A stretch of DNA of 64,000 nucleotides. It comes from Glaciimonas sp. (lineage in GTDB: Bacteria > Pseudomonadota > Gammaproteobacteria > Burkholderiales > Burkholderiaceae_D). Positions 27,662 to 35,983 of this stretch are shown here, piece by piece. The notes beneath the pieces are model-generated. The model had not been told where the DNA came from. It worked only from the letters and a program-made list of their open reading frames with translations, and ran no database searches. Location: the NCBI GenBank assembly GCA_012927585.1, contig JABBOY010000003.1, positions 248,001 to 312,000 of the forward strand, given 5' to 3'. Positions within the stretch are counted from its first letter, which is position 1. Every line of letters starts with the position of its first letter. Made by a program: the position numbers and the translations under genes.

Positions 27662-28855
27662 CTACATACTGGCCGCGATCAGCTTGCCCAGGATGGCGAT
27701 GCCTTCACGAATTTTCTCCGGCGGAACGGTCACGAAACTCAGGCGCAGAGTATTCGATACAGGAGCATTGGCATAGAACGGGGCGCCCGGCACGAAGGCG
27801 ACGTTGTGCGCGATCGCTTGATCCAGCAGCTTCTTGCTGTCTATGTGCTTCGGCAAAGTAACCCAGGTAAACATGCCGCCTTCGGGACGGGTCCAGTGCA
27901 CACCGGCCGGAAAAAATTCTTCCAGCGCAGCCAGCATGGCCTGACATTGGCCGGCGTACAGCGCGCGTATGGTCGGGATATGCTTATCGAGGAAGCCATC
28001 CTTGATGACTTCGTACACTGCCATCTGCGTCAGTTGTGCGGTATGCAGATCGGCTGCTTGCTTGGCCTGTTCCAGCTTGCGCACCAGCGGTAGCGGCGCT
28101 ACCACATAACCAAGGCGGATACCGGGTGTCAGCACCTTGGAGAACGAACCCATGTAAATCACGCCATCCGGGTTCATGTTCAGCATCTTAGGCTGCGGCT
28201 CGGAGCGGTAACTGAGCGCGCCGTAAGGATCGTCTTCGATCAGCGGCAAGCCTAGACGGGCGCAGATTTCCACCAATTCCTGGCGACGCGCAAGCGACAA
28301 ACTGCGACCGGTTGGATTCTGGAAATTCGGCAATGCGTACAACATGCACGCACCCTGGCCCATTACAGCCACCGAAGACGGCAACAGTCCGGCATCATCG
28401 GTGTCGACTGAAACGAACTTCGGGCCATAGACAGAAAATGCCTGCAACGCGCCCAGATAGCTGGGTGTTTCAACCAGTACCCGGCTACCCTCGTCGATCA
28501 TCACCTTGCCCAGCAAATCCAGCGCCTGCTGCGAACCCGACACCATCAGCACCTGATCCGGCACAATCACCGAACCCGGAATCGACAGCGAATCGGCAAT
28601 CCACTCGCGCAGCGGCAAGTAACCGTCAGTCGGGCCGTATTGCAACGCCACTCGGCCCTGGCTAGACAGCACTTTATCGAAGGCGACACGCATTTGCTCG
28701 ATCGGAAAAGTCGCCGGCGACGGCAGACCGCCGGCAAACGATATGATTTCCGGGCGCATCGTAATTTTCAGAATTTCACGAATGGCCGAGCTTTCCAACT
28801 GCTGTGCGCGCTGGGCAAAGTGCCATTGAATCGGGTTCGGGTTTTCAATTTTCAT
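27662..28855 (-). CDS. PLP-dependent class I/II aminotransferase (LysN/2-aminoadipate transaminase-like)
   Basis: Fold-type I aminotransferase of 397 residues from MKIENPNPIQWHFA. It has ISFAGGLPSPATFP near the N-terminus, LQYGPTDGYLPLREW, the PLP-binding NFQNPTGRSLS and EDDPYGAL, and the Schiff-base Lys in GSFSKVLTPGIRLGY. The pattern matches the 2-aminoadipate/LysN and MocR-like group with broad aromatic or branched amino-acid specificity. It is part of a cluster with RidA, an EamA exporter and a threonine/serine dehydratase. Confidence 0.87.
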   Translation of the reverse strand: MKIENPNPIQWHFAQRAQQLESSAIREILKITMRPEIISFAGGLPSPATFPIEQMRVAFDKVLSSQGRVALQYGPTDGYLPLREWIADSLSIPGSVIVPDQVLMVSGSQQALDLLGKVMIDEGSRVLVETPSYLGALQAFSVYGPKFVSVDTDDAGLLPSSVAVMGQGACMLYALPNFQNPTGRSLSLARRQELVEICARLGLPLIEDDPYGALSYRSEPQPKMLNMNPDGVIYMGSFSKVLTPGIRLGYVVAPLPLVRKLEQAKQAADLHTAQLTQMAVYEVIKDGFLDKHIPTIRALYAGQCQAMLAALEEFFPAGVHWTRPEGGMFTWVTLPKHIDSKKLLDQAIAHNVAFVPGAPFYANAPVSNTLRLSFVTVPPEKIREGIAILGKLIAASM

Positions 28856-28991
28856 TTTATCTCTTTGGTGTGGTGGCGTTTGCCACCGGGTCGGGCCGGT
28901 TTGTGGCTGGCGCTCAGTGCGGCATTGGGTAAATGCCGCCACTTCGGATTGAACGTGCCGACATTAGGCACGAGCAATAATGATTGCGGCT

Positions 28992-29450
28992 TTAAGCGAT
29001 TTCCGCGATCAATTCGATTTCGACGCAAGCGCCCAGCGGTAATTGCGCTACTCCGAAAGCCGAACGCGCATGCTTGCCCTGGTCACCGAATATCTCGCCG
29101 AGCAATTCAGAGGCGCCATTGGTCACCAGGTGCTGCTCGGTATAGTCGCCGGTCGAATTGACCAGACTCATCACTTTCACGATCCGCGTGACGCGATTCA
29201 GATCGCCGCCGCACGCTGCCTGCAACGTTGCGATCAGGTCGATGGCAACCGCGCGCGCGGCCAACTTGCCCTCTTCGGTCGAGATATTCTTGCCCAACTG
29301 GCCGAGCCACACTTTGCCGTCTTTCTTGGCAAGATGGCCGGACAAGAAAACGGTATTGCCGGTTTGCGCAAACATCACGTAGGCTGCCGCAGGTACGGCA
29401 ACGGCAGGCAGTTCGATGTTGAGTGCGGCGAGTTTTTTGTAAAAAGACAT
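28992..29450 (-). CDS. RidA family protein (enamine/imine deaminase)
   Basis: A 152-residue Rid-family protein from MSFYKKLAALNIELP. RidA hydrolyses reactive 2-aminoacrylate and 2-aminocrotonate made by threonine/serine dehydratases and other PLP enzymes. Visible features are NTVFLSGHLAKKDG, a YjgF-type core, ARSAFGVAQLPLGACVEIELIAEI with the substrate-binding Arg and the conserved end. It sits between an aminotransferase and a dehydratase locus, exactly where such a detoxifier is useful. The longer open frame upstream of 29450 lacks family similarity and is ignored. Confidence 0.9.
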   Translation of the reverse strand: MSFYKKLAALNIELPAVAVPAAAYVMFAQTGNTVFLSGHLAKKDGKVWLGQLGKNISTEEGKLAARAVAIDLIATLQAACGGDLNRVTRIVKVMSLVNSTGDYTEQHLVTNGASELLGEIFGDQGKHARSAFGVAQLPLGACVEIELIAEIA

Positions 29451-29611
29451 GTGATATCCAGAAAAAATGCCGCAATGGCGATAAATTGGGTGCAACTTCG
29501 TGCTTGCACATTGTACGACTTGAGAAGATCTTTGACACCTTGCAGAATGTCGGTGGGAATTCCAGCCAGGTGAAAAATGGAATTTTTTCATTGCCAATCG
29601 GCCAATATCAA

Positions 29612-30487
29612 TCAGCGCCGGATTGCCATCCGCCGTCCGATTGCCACCACCGCGATGACCGCCAGCGCAAATAGAATGTTCCGCATTTCGAAAGATTCGC
29701 CGTTGATCAGAGCGGCGCCGAGCAGCGTCAAAAACGGTTGAATCAGCTGCACCTGCCCTACCCGCGCGATGCCGCCCAACGCCAGCCCGCGGTACCAGAA
29801 GAAGAAACCGATAAACATCGAAAACAAGGACACATAGGCAAAACCGAACCACGCTTGCGGTGAAGCGGACACGCCGTAGCGCAAGGCGAGCCAAATCGTG
29901 ATCGGCAGCAGGACCGGCATCGACACGATCAAAGCCCACGAAATTACCTGCTGGCCGCCCATCGTCTTCGACAGGCGAGCGCCTTCGGCATAACCCATGG
30001 CGGCCGCCAGCACAGCCGCAAACAACGCCAGATCAGCCAGCTGAAACTGGCCGCCGCCCTGTTGCAACGCAAATCCGACCACGATGCCGCTGCCGACCAG
30101 CGCCGCCAGCCAGAATCCGATCGAGGGCCGCTCGCCGAAGCGCAGCGCGCCAAACAATGCGGTCGCCAACGGCAGGATGCCAAGCACGATCGCGCCGTGC
30201 GAAGCCGGCACATACCGCATCGCCACCGACGAGAACACCGGAAACCCGACCACCACACCGAACGCGACGATGATCAGAGATTGCCACTGACCGGCGCTGG
30301 GACGCACCGCGCCGCTGCGCCATAACAGCAGTGCCGAACAAAACGCGGCGAGCACCGCGCGTCCCAGCGCCACCAGCACAGGATTCAGTTCGGCCACCGC
30401 CAGGCGGGTGAAAGGCAAGGTCAGACTGAACAACACGACCCCGACCGCACCGAGCCACATGCCCCTGGTTTCATCGCTCATTTGCAT
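29612..30487 (-). CDS. EamA/DMT-family transporter
   Basis: Ten-TM drug/metabolite transporter of 291 residues (start 30487, MQMSDETRG; 30481 is an alternative). Two EamA repeats are visible, with GRAVLAAFCSALLL in the first and VSLFSMFIGFFFWYRGLALGG in the second. EamA proteins often export amino acids or metabolites. Placement between a dehydratase and RidA suggests an amino-acid-related cargo, inferred. Gaps of 49 and 161 bases separate it from its neighbours. Confidence 0.86.
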   Translation of the reverse strand: MQMSDETRGMWLGAVGVVLFSLTLPFTRLAVAELNPVLVALGRAVLAAFCSALLLWRSGAVRPSAGQWQSLIIVAFGVVVGFPVFSSVAMRYVPASHGAIVLGILPLATALFGALRFGERPSIGFWLAALVGSGIVVGFALQQGGGQFQLADLALFAAVLAAAMGYAEGARLSKTMGGQQVISWALIVSMPVLLPITIWLALRYGVSASPQAWFGFAYVSLFSMFIGFFFWYRGLALGGIARVGQVQLIQPFLTLLGAALINGESFEMRNILFALAVIAVVAIGRRMAIRR

Positions 30488-30536
30488 GGTGATTGATCCG
30501 CAGCCATTTGGGCCCACCTTCAGTAGATCCGAACGT

Positions 30537-31505
30537 TCAACACGTGCTCAAAATCCGCGAAAATTGGTCGTGATCGACGTTTCCGCCGCCAAGCGGCAGT
30601 CCGACTTTCAAGCCCTTGAGCGCATTTTTCATCTGCAGTGCCGCCGCCAACGGCACTGCACCCGCACCTTCGGCCACGTTATGGGTGGCGACAAAGTACA
30701 TCTTCATCGCCTGAGCGACTTGCGTATCGGTCACGGCGACGACATCATCCACGCATTGGAGGATGATTTCCAGCGCGGCATCGTCCGGCACGCGGCAGGC
30801 CACGCCGTCTGCGATCACTGTGGTGACGTCCGAAATCACCTTGCGTTTTTGCTCGAACGACAGCTGGTAACTGAGCGCATGGGCCGACACCACGCCGATA
30901 ATTTTCGTTTTCAGACCTAGAGCATTGCGCGCCGCCACTGCCGCACAGATGCCGGAACCCTGCCCAATCGCCACGAAAATCATATCGAGGTCGGACTGGG
31001 CGGTCAACAGCTCGGTCCAGTAAGTCGCCACCCCGCGCACCAGGTCGCGGTGCATCGAGGGAATCATGTGCAGCCCCTGGCTGGCCGCAAGCTGCTCTGC
31101 ATGCTCCCGACTATCCTGAAACTCGTCGCCATACTCGATCAGTTGCACGCCCAGCGCGCGCATCGCCGCATTTTTTTCGCGGCTATTCCCGTTGGGCACC
31201 ACAATGGTCGCCCGCAGGCCATGACGACGCACCGCAAAACCGATCGACTGGCCATGGTTGCCGCGCGTGGCCGACACCACGCCCCTGACTTCGGGCGCAC
31301 CTTGCACCAGTTCATGGATGTAGACTAGACCGCCACGCACCTTGAAGGCGCCGGTCGGGGTATGGTTCTCGTGCTTGATCCAGACTTCGGTGTCCAATGC
31401 CTGGTTCAGCAAGGGCCAGGAATATTGCGGAGTCGGCGCCATTGCCGCATAGACGATGGCGGCGGCGCTGTCGAGTTCGGCTTTGTTCGGTAGTGCAAAT
31501 GTCAT
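30537..31505 (-). CDS. Threonine/serine dehydratase-like PLP enzyme
   Basis: Fold-type II PLP enzyme of 322 residues. The Schiff-base Lys lies in TPTGAFKVRGGL (about residue 54), and the phosphate/Asn loop is SATRGNHGQSIGFA (normally SAGNHAQ). The C-terminal Gly-rich loop is LPLGGGNVD. The substitution in the Asn loop and lack of an ACT domain make it a catabolic-type dehydratase, acting on threonine, serine or hydroxyaspartate. It lies 36 bases after the DUF2917 gene and is probably controlled by the divergent MocR. Confidence 0.85.
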   Translation of the reverse strand: MTFALPNKAELDSAAAIVYAAMAPTPQYSWPLLNQALDTEVWIKHENHTPTGAFKVRGGLVYIHELVQGAPEVRGVVSATRGNHGQSIGFAVRRHGLRATIVVPNGNSREKNAAMRALGVQLIEYGDEFQDSREHAEQLAASQGLHMIPSMHRDLVRGVATYWTELLTAQSDLDMIFVAIGQGSGICAAVAARNALGLKTKIIGVVSAHALSYQLSFEQKRKVISDVTTVIADGVACRVPDDAALEIILQCVDDVVAVTDTQVAQAMKMYFVATHNVAEGAGAVPLAAALQMKNALKGLKVGLPLGGGNVDHDQFSRILSTC

Positions 31506-31541
31506 GAATACCCCCTAAAAATAACTTATTCAGCAGCAAGA

Positions 31542-31850
31542 TCAGTAGCCGGCAAGAGCCTCTATATCTGACGACGCTACCGGCATCGGCATGCACAGGC
31601 GATCAGCAAACTGCAGCGACGGCAGGAAATCGATACGGCTGAACACCTTGACGGCCTCAATCACTACATGCCGTCCAGCGATTAATGCCAAGGTATCGCC
31701 ATCGAACAGCCAGTAATCTGCATTTACTCCTTCGATTGTGACCCAGACGCGGCCGCAATCGATCTGCATCGTGAGCGCGGCATCGGCGCTGACGGAAATC
31801 AACTGCCCCGGCTGCAAAATCAGGAAATCATTGGCGACGATGTTTTTCAT
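31542..31850 (-). CDS. DUF2917 domain protein
   Basis: A 102-residue small cupin-like beta protein starting MKNIVANDFLILQPGQLISV, with GRVWVTIEGVNADYWLFDGD, the DUF2917 hallmark. Function is unknown. Such genes are common in Burkholderiales next to PLP-type regulators and transporters. It is the first gene of the minus-strand operon divergent from the MocR gene, 95 bp away, over the operator-like repeats. Confidence 0.8.
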   Translation of the reverse strand: MKNIVANDFLILQPGQLISVSADAALTMQIDCGRVWVTIEGVNADYWLFDGDTLALIAGRHVVIEAVKVFSRIDFLPSLQFADRLCMPMPVASSDIEALAGY

Positions 31851-31892
31851 GCTGACTCCTTCAAAGTGTTTGATGTATGCTAATCTAAAAAA

Positions 31893-31958
31893 CCAATACA
31901 GTACCAATACAGTTGACCAGATAAATTGAGGACTGTACTGGCAAAATGACCAATACAC
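31893..31958. promoter_or_regulatory. Repeated CCAATACAG boxes, candidate MocR operator
   Basis: CCAATACAG occurs at 31893-31901 and 31904-31912, an inverted variant CTGTACTGG at 31933-31941, and CCAATACAC at 31950-31958 overlapping the MocR start codon. The two direct copies are spaced 11 bp apart, one helical turn. The GabR-type MocR regulators are known to bind direct repeats (ATACCA in GabR), so this is a plausible autoregulatory and divergent operator. Confidence 0.6.
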
Positions 31959-33391
31959 TGGAAACCGTGATGGATAGGCAAACACAGATCACCCGGGAAT
32001 CAGGCACTTCACTGGTAAGCCAGATCGTGCGCTCGGTCGAAGCGCGCATCGACGACAAGCTGCTGCGCACCGGTGCGCGCATGCCGTCGATTCGCCAGTA
32101 TGCTTACAGCAGTGCGGTGTCGCGCTTTACTGTGGTCAAAGCGTATGACCGGCTAGTGGCCAACGGTTATCTGGAATCGCGCCGGGGGGCCGGCTTTTTT
32201 GTGCGGGATCGGGCGCCGCTACTAGCGGCGCTGGACCCGAATCACCCGCCCATCAGCATGCCGCCGCAGTTCGATGTAGCCTGGCTGGTGCGCAGCATGT
32301 TCCGCCCGACGCCGCCGCAAAAAATGCCCGGTATCGGGCTGCTGCCGCATGATTTTCTGGACGGCGAGTTGATCGCCAACGGTTTGCGCGCGGTCAGCCG
32401 CCAGCACCAGAACCTGCTGCTGCATTACGGCACGCCGCAAGGATTTTTGCCGCTGCGCCAGCAGTTGCAGCTAAAACTAGCCGCGCTGGAAATCGCCGCC
32501 ACCCCGCAACAGATCATCACCACCTCCGGCGTCACACAGGCGCTAGACCTGGTCGCACGCCAGTTCACGCAAGCGGGCGACATCATCTTTGTCGATGATC
32601 CAGCCTGGTTCCTGATGTTCGGCTCATTCACTCTGCTGGGCGCCAAAGTGATCGGCATCCCGCGCCTGCCGGACGGCCCCGACATTGCCCAGCTGGCCGA
32701 ACTGGCCGCGCTGCACAAACCCAAGCTGTTCGTGATCAATTCAGTGCTGCACAATCCGACCTCAACTTCGCTCTCCAGCGCCAAGGCGTTTCAAGTACTG
32801 AAACTGGCTGAACAACACGACTTTATCATTGTGGAAGACGACATCTATTGCGACATGCACCCCGGCAGCAGCGTGCAGCCGGCAACCCGCATCGCCTCAC
32901 TCGACCAACTGAATCGGGTGATTTACCTCGGCGGTTTTTCCAAGACGCTGGCGGCCAATCTGCGCGTCGGCTTCATCGCCACCTCGCGCGAGCGGGCGCA
33001 GCAATTATCGGATCGCAAGATGCTGACAGCGCTGACCACCAGCGAAATCGGCGAGCGCGTGGTCTACAAAATTCTGTCTGAAGGCCATTACCGCAAACAC
33101 ACCGAGCGCCTGCGTAGCCGGCTGGACGCGGTGCGCGATGAGAGCATCAAGTGGCTGGAAAGCATCGGCATGACGATCGACATCAGCACCCCGGCCGGCA
33201 TGTTCGTCTGGGCCGACACCGGCTGCGACACCAACGTACTGGCGGAAAAAGCGATGAATGAAGATATCCTGCTGGCTCCCGGCTGCCTGTTTTCGCCCAG
33301 CCAGTTGCCGTCGCGGCGCATGCGCCTCAACGTCGCCACTCTGTTTGACCCGGAGGTGCGGGCATTTTTGGAACGCGAAATCAGTCGCTAG
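31946..33391 (+). CDS. MocR-family GntR/aminotransferase fusion regulator
   Basis: A 481-residue transcription factor. The N-terminal winged helix (residues 20-95: ARMPSIRQYAYSSAVSRFTVVKAYDRLVANGYLESRRGAGFFV) is fused to a fold-type I aminotransferase domain with NPTSTSLS, EDDIYCDMH and the PLP Lys in LGGFSKTLAANLRVGF. MocR proteins sense PLP or amino-acid adducts. Divergent from DUF2917-dehydratase-EamA-RidA, it is the likely regulator of that locus. Confidence 0.92.
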   Translation: MTNTLETVMDRQTQITRESGTSLVSQIVRSVEARIDDKLLRTGARMPSIRQYAYSSAVSRFTVVKAYDRLVANGYLESRRGAGFFVRDRAPLLAALDPNHPPISMPPQFDVAWLVRSMFRPTPPQKMPGIGLLPHDFLDGELIANGLRAVSRQHQNLLLHYGTPQGFLPLRQQLQLKLAALEIAATPQQIITTSGVTQALDLVARQFTQAGDIIFVDDPAWFLMFGSFTLLGAKVIGIPRLPDGPDIAQLAELAALHKPKLFVINSVLHNPTSTSLSSAKAFQVLKLAEQHDFIIVEDDIYCDMHPGSSVQPATRIASLDQLNRVIYLGGFSKTLAANLRVGFIATSRERAQQLSDRKMLTALTTSEIGERVVYKILSEGHYRKHTERLRSRLDAVRDESIKWLESIGMTIDISTPAGMFVWADTGCDTNVLAEKAMNEDILLAPGCLFSPSQLPSRRMRLNVATLFDPEVRAFLEREISR

Positions 33392-33411
33392 AAACGCCTT
33401 TCGCACTTCGC

Positions 33412-33484
33412 GATAGTGGCTAGTGTATATTACCGTGCCGCAATGAATACATGCGGATAAATTGGTATATTTTACTATACCCAC
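33412..33484 (-). repeat. Intergenic repeat family copy 4
   Basis: On the minus strand GTGGGTAT (33484-33477), 18 bases, CCGCAT, then TGCGG as right hairpin arm and TAATATACA in the tail. It is located between the convergent ends of the MocR and PBP7 genes. Confidence 0.68.
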
Positions 33485-33547
33485 CATTAAATCGGCGTAA
33501 GGCGGCGGTCAATGATTACTGCGGACTCCGTTTCTAAACTGCTCTCA

Positions 33548-34654
33548 TCAACTTTGCTCGGCGAGCGCATGCGTGCCGGAGAGTGTTGGCGGCGACGCCT
33601 CCAGCCACTTGCGTATCCTCGCGGCATCCCCCAGACGCGATTGCTTGCCTTTAGAGTCGAGAAAAACCATTACAACCGGCCGCCCCTCGATCTTTGCCTG
33701 CATCACCAGGCATCTCCCGGCTTCAGAGATATAACCTGTTTTTTGCAAACCGATATCCCATTCAGGATTTTTCACCAATCTATTGGATGTAGAGTATTGC
33801 AGAGCGCGCCCTCCCGGTTCCACTATATAACTGGTATCGGTCGAATATTGGCGCACTATCGGGTAATTGTAGGCGGCACTGACCAGTTTGGCCAGATCAC
33901 GCGCGCTCGCCACATTCCGGCTCGATAGCCCGGTGGAATCGACGTACATGGAATTATTCATGCCAATCGTTCGTGCTTTTTCATTCATGCTCTTGACAAA
34001 ATTTTTCAAACCGCCCGGGTAATTACGTCCTAGCGCCGAAGCGGCACGGTTTTCCGAACTCATCAGTGCGATATGCAGCATATCGGTGCGCGACAACTGA
34101 GCCCCCACTCTCAGACGCGAGCCGCTATTTTTTTCATAATCGATATCCTCGCTAGTGACTTCCAGTATCTCGTTCATATCTTGAGCCGAATCAAGCACGA
34201 CTAGCGCTGTCATCAATTTGGTGATGGACGCCATCGGCAGCGGCACCCTTGAATTTTTTTCAAACAACACTGCAGAAGTCGCCTGATCCATGACAAATGC
34301 GACATTGGATTCAAGATCAAGCGAGTCGCGCGTGTGCCTCAGCCCAGCCAGGTCGCCAAAAGTGAGCTTGGCCGGTATCGCCACCGCCAGCGGCGCTGTC
34401 AATACGCGCTTATGCGCAATTTTCCGCCTATGGCTGGAAACGACAATCTTTGCATTTTTTTTATGAACGACAATGACTCTTTTAGCTTTGCCTCGGCTGG
34501 CAATGATTTTAGATTTGTGTTTTGCGACTACAGGCTGCGCATTGATTTTTTTGCGCTGCGCTGCCTGTGAGGTGACTTCTGTAGCCAGCGCTGCGGGCGC
34601 AGAAAAGGTAACGAACAGTATTGAAAAAAATAAAACTAACGCAGACTTAGGCAT
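33548..34654 (-). CDS. pbpG: D-alanyl-D-alanine endopeptidase (PBP7-type)
   Basis: Periplasmic peptidoglycan hydrolase of the S11 family, 368 residues from MPKSALVLFFSI. It has a signal peptide ending at ALATEV, then about 60 residues unusually rich in Lys/Arg, then the catalytic domain with SITK (nucleophile, near residue 147), SSEN and KTG motifs. PBP7 cleaves D-Ala-mDAP cross-links. The basic extension is longer than usual and may bind anionic wall polymers or nucleic acid; speculative. Probably monocistronic. Confidence 0.9.
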   Translation of the reverse strand: MPKSALVLFFSILFVTFSAPAALATEVTSQAAQRKKINAQPVVAKHKSKIIASRGKAKRVIVVHKKNAKIVVSSHRRKIAHKRVLTAPLAVAIPAKLTFGDLAGLRHTRDSLDLESNVAFVMDQATSAVLFEKNSRVPLPMASITKLMTALVVLDSAQDMNEILEVTSEDIDYEKNSGSRLRVGAQLSRTDMLHIALMSSENRAASALGRNYPGGLKNFVKSMNEKARTIGMNNSMYVDSTGLSSRNVASARDLAKLVSAAYNYPIVRQYSTDTSYIVEPGGRALQYSTSNRLVKNPEWDIGLQKTGYISEAGRCLVMQAKIEGRPVVMVFLDSKGKQSRLGDAARIRKWLEASPPTLSGTHALAEQS

Positions 34655-34836
34655 CACAAACCTCTCTATTTTGTGCAAATTCTTATACTCTTTTAGTTTA
34701 GCAAAACCGATAAAATTCGCAAGAGAATTAAGATGTTAGCGCATAGTCTTGAACAAAATTCTTCATATTGTTGACAAGTCACAAATTAAAATCCGAATAG
34801 ACTGTTAAATGCGGGTCTTGGCAAATTATCGGGAAA

Positions 34837-35532
34837 TCACTCCAGAAACTTAACGAAGCCCGCTACCGGCTCGCGCTCGGTCTGCAAGGTATTTTCAATC
34901 TTGTCCATATCCGCATAACCCAGCGACATGCCGCAGACAACCATCTCGTTGTCCGGCAACTCCAGCACATTGCGAATAATTTTATGATACTGGGTGAATG
35001 CCTGCTGCGGACAGGTATCCAAGCCACGACCACGCGCAGCAATCATGATGTTCTGCAGGAACGTGCCGTAATCCAGCCATGACCCCTGCTCCATGATACG
35101 GTCGATGGTGAACATCAAACCGACTGGCGCATCGAAAAATACATAATTTCGGCCATGCTGCTGCTGCATTCCCGCCTTGTTGTCACGCGTTAATCCGAGC
35201 AACGCATACATATCCCAGCCTACTTTGCGACGACGATCAATGTAAGGCGACACCCATTGGCGAGGATAATAGCTATATTCTTCCACGTGCTCCTGAGCGG
35301 CAGTAACGTCGGTAAAGGCTTGTGCAATTTCTGAAGACAAGCGGTTTTTGGTTGCACCGGTCAATACATACACCTTCCAAGGTTGCGTATTGGTGCCGGA
35401 GGGAGCGCGTGCTGCCACCTCCAGTATCTTTTCAATATCTTCACGCGCCACTGTCTGGGGCAAAAAAGCGCGGATAGAGCGGCGGGAAACGATTGCCGCA
35501 TCCACAATTTTCTGCTCTGCAGTCTCAATCAT
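34837..35532 (-). CDS. Nitroreductase family protein
   Basis: FMN-binding nitroreductase of 231 residues from MIETAEQKIVDAAIVSRRSIRAFLP. It has the FMN motifs RRSIRAF, APSGTNTQPWKVYVL and PDNEMVVCGMSLGYAD. The natural substrate is unknown. The start overlaps the thioesterase stop by 8 bases, placing it last in a three-gene operon (EamA, thioesterase, nitroreductase). Confidence 0.88.
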   Translation of the reverse strand: MIETAEQKIVDAAIVSRRSIRAFLPQTVAREDIEKILEVAARAPSGTNTQPWKVYVLTGATKNRLSSEIAQAFTDVTAAQEHVEEYSYYPRQWVSPYIDRRRKVGWDMYALLGLTRDNKAGMQQQHGRNYVFFDAPVGLMFTIDRIMEQGSWLDYGTFLQNIMIAARGRGLDTCPQQAFTQYHKIIRNVLELPDNEMVVCGMSLGYADMDKIENTLQTEREPVAGFVKFLE

Positions 35533-35983
35533 GCTGGATGTCTTTCTGTGACTCGATTTGAATGGATTCGAGAATCTCTCGCATATTGTCGGGAATCGCA
35601 ACAGGGCGACGCGTAGATCTGTCGACATATACATGGATGAAATGCCCTTGAGCGGCTGCGACATCTGCGTCGCCGCGGAAAATCCCGACCTCATAGCGCA
35701 CACTGGAGTTTCCCAACTTGCCGACACGCAATCCTGCATAAATCCGATCCGGGAAAGCCACCGGTGCGAAATAATTGCACTGGGTTTCGATCACCAGTCC
35801 AATGACTCGGCCATGATCCACATTCAGTACCCCATGCGCAATCAGGAATTGGTTTACAACCGTATCAAACCAGCTGTAATAAATCACATTATTGACATGC
35901 CCGTAAGCGTCGTTGTCCATCCAGCGTGTCGTTATTTCTTGAAAATGCAGGTATTCACTGCGTTTGTTCGCTTCTATCCGCAT
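35525..35983 (-). CDS. Acyl-CoA thioesterase, 4HBT (YbgC/FadM-like)
   Basis: A 152-residue hot-dog-fold thioesterase. The catalytic-type motif is TRWMDNDAYGHVNNVIYYSWFDT, with the Asp of DNDAYGHVNN. It hydrolyses acyl-CoA, probably short to medium chain or hydroxylated; specificity cannot be read. Its start shares a base with the EamA stop (TAATG) and its end overlaps the nitroreductase gene, so all three are co-translated. Confidence 0.87.
   Translation of the reverse strand: MRIEANKRSEYLHFQEITTRWMDNDAYGHVNNVIYYSWFDTVVNQFLIAHGVLNVDHGRVIGLVIETQCNYFAPVAFPDRIYAGLRVGKLGNSSVRYEVGIFRGDADVAAAQGHFIHVYVDRSTRRPVAIPDNMREILESIQIESQKDIQHD

Noticed and set aside
29451-29939. N-terminal extension of the RidA frame to 315 codons
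   Set aside because: The extension covers the EamA gene's 3' part in another frame; RidA proteins start at MSFYKKL, as here at 29450.
31500-31520. GGGGGTAT on the minus strand at the dehydratase start as another repeat copy
   Set aside because: No CCGCAT follows at 18 bases; the motif is the ribosome-binding region of the gene.
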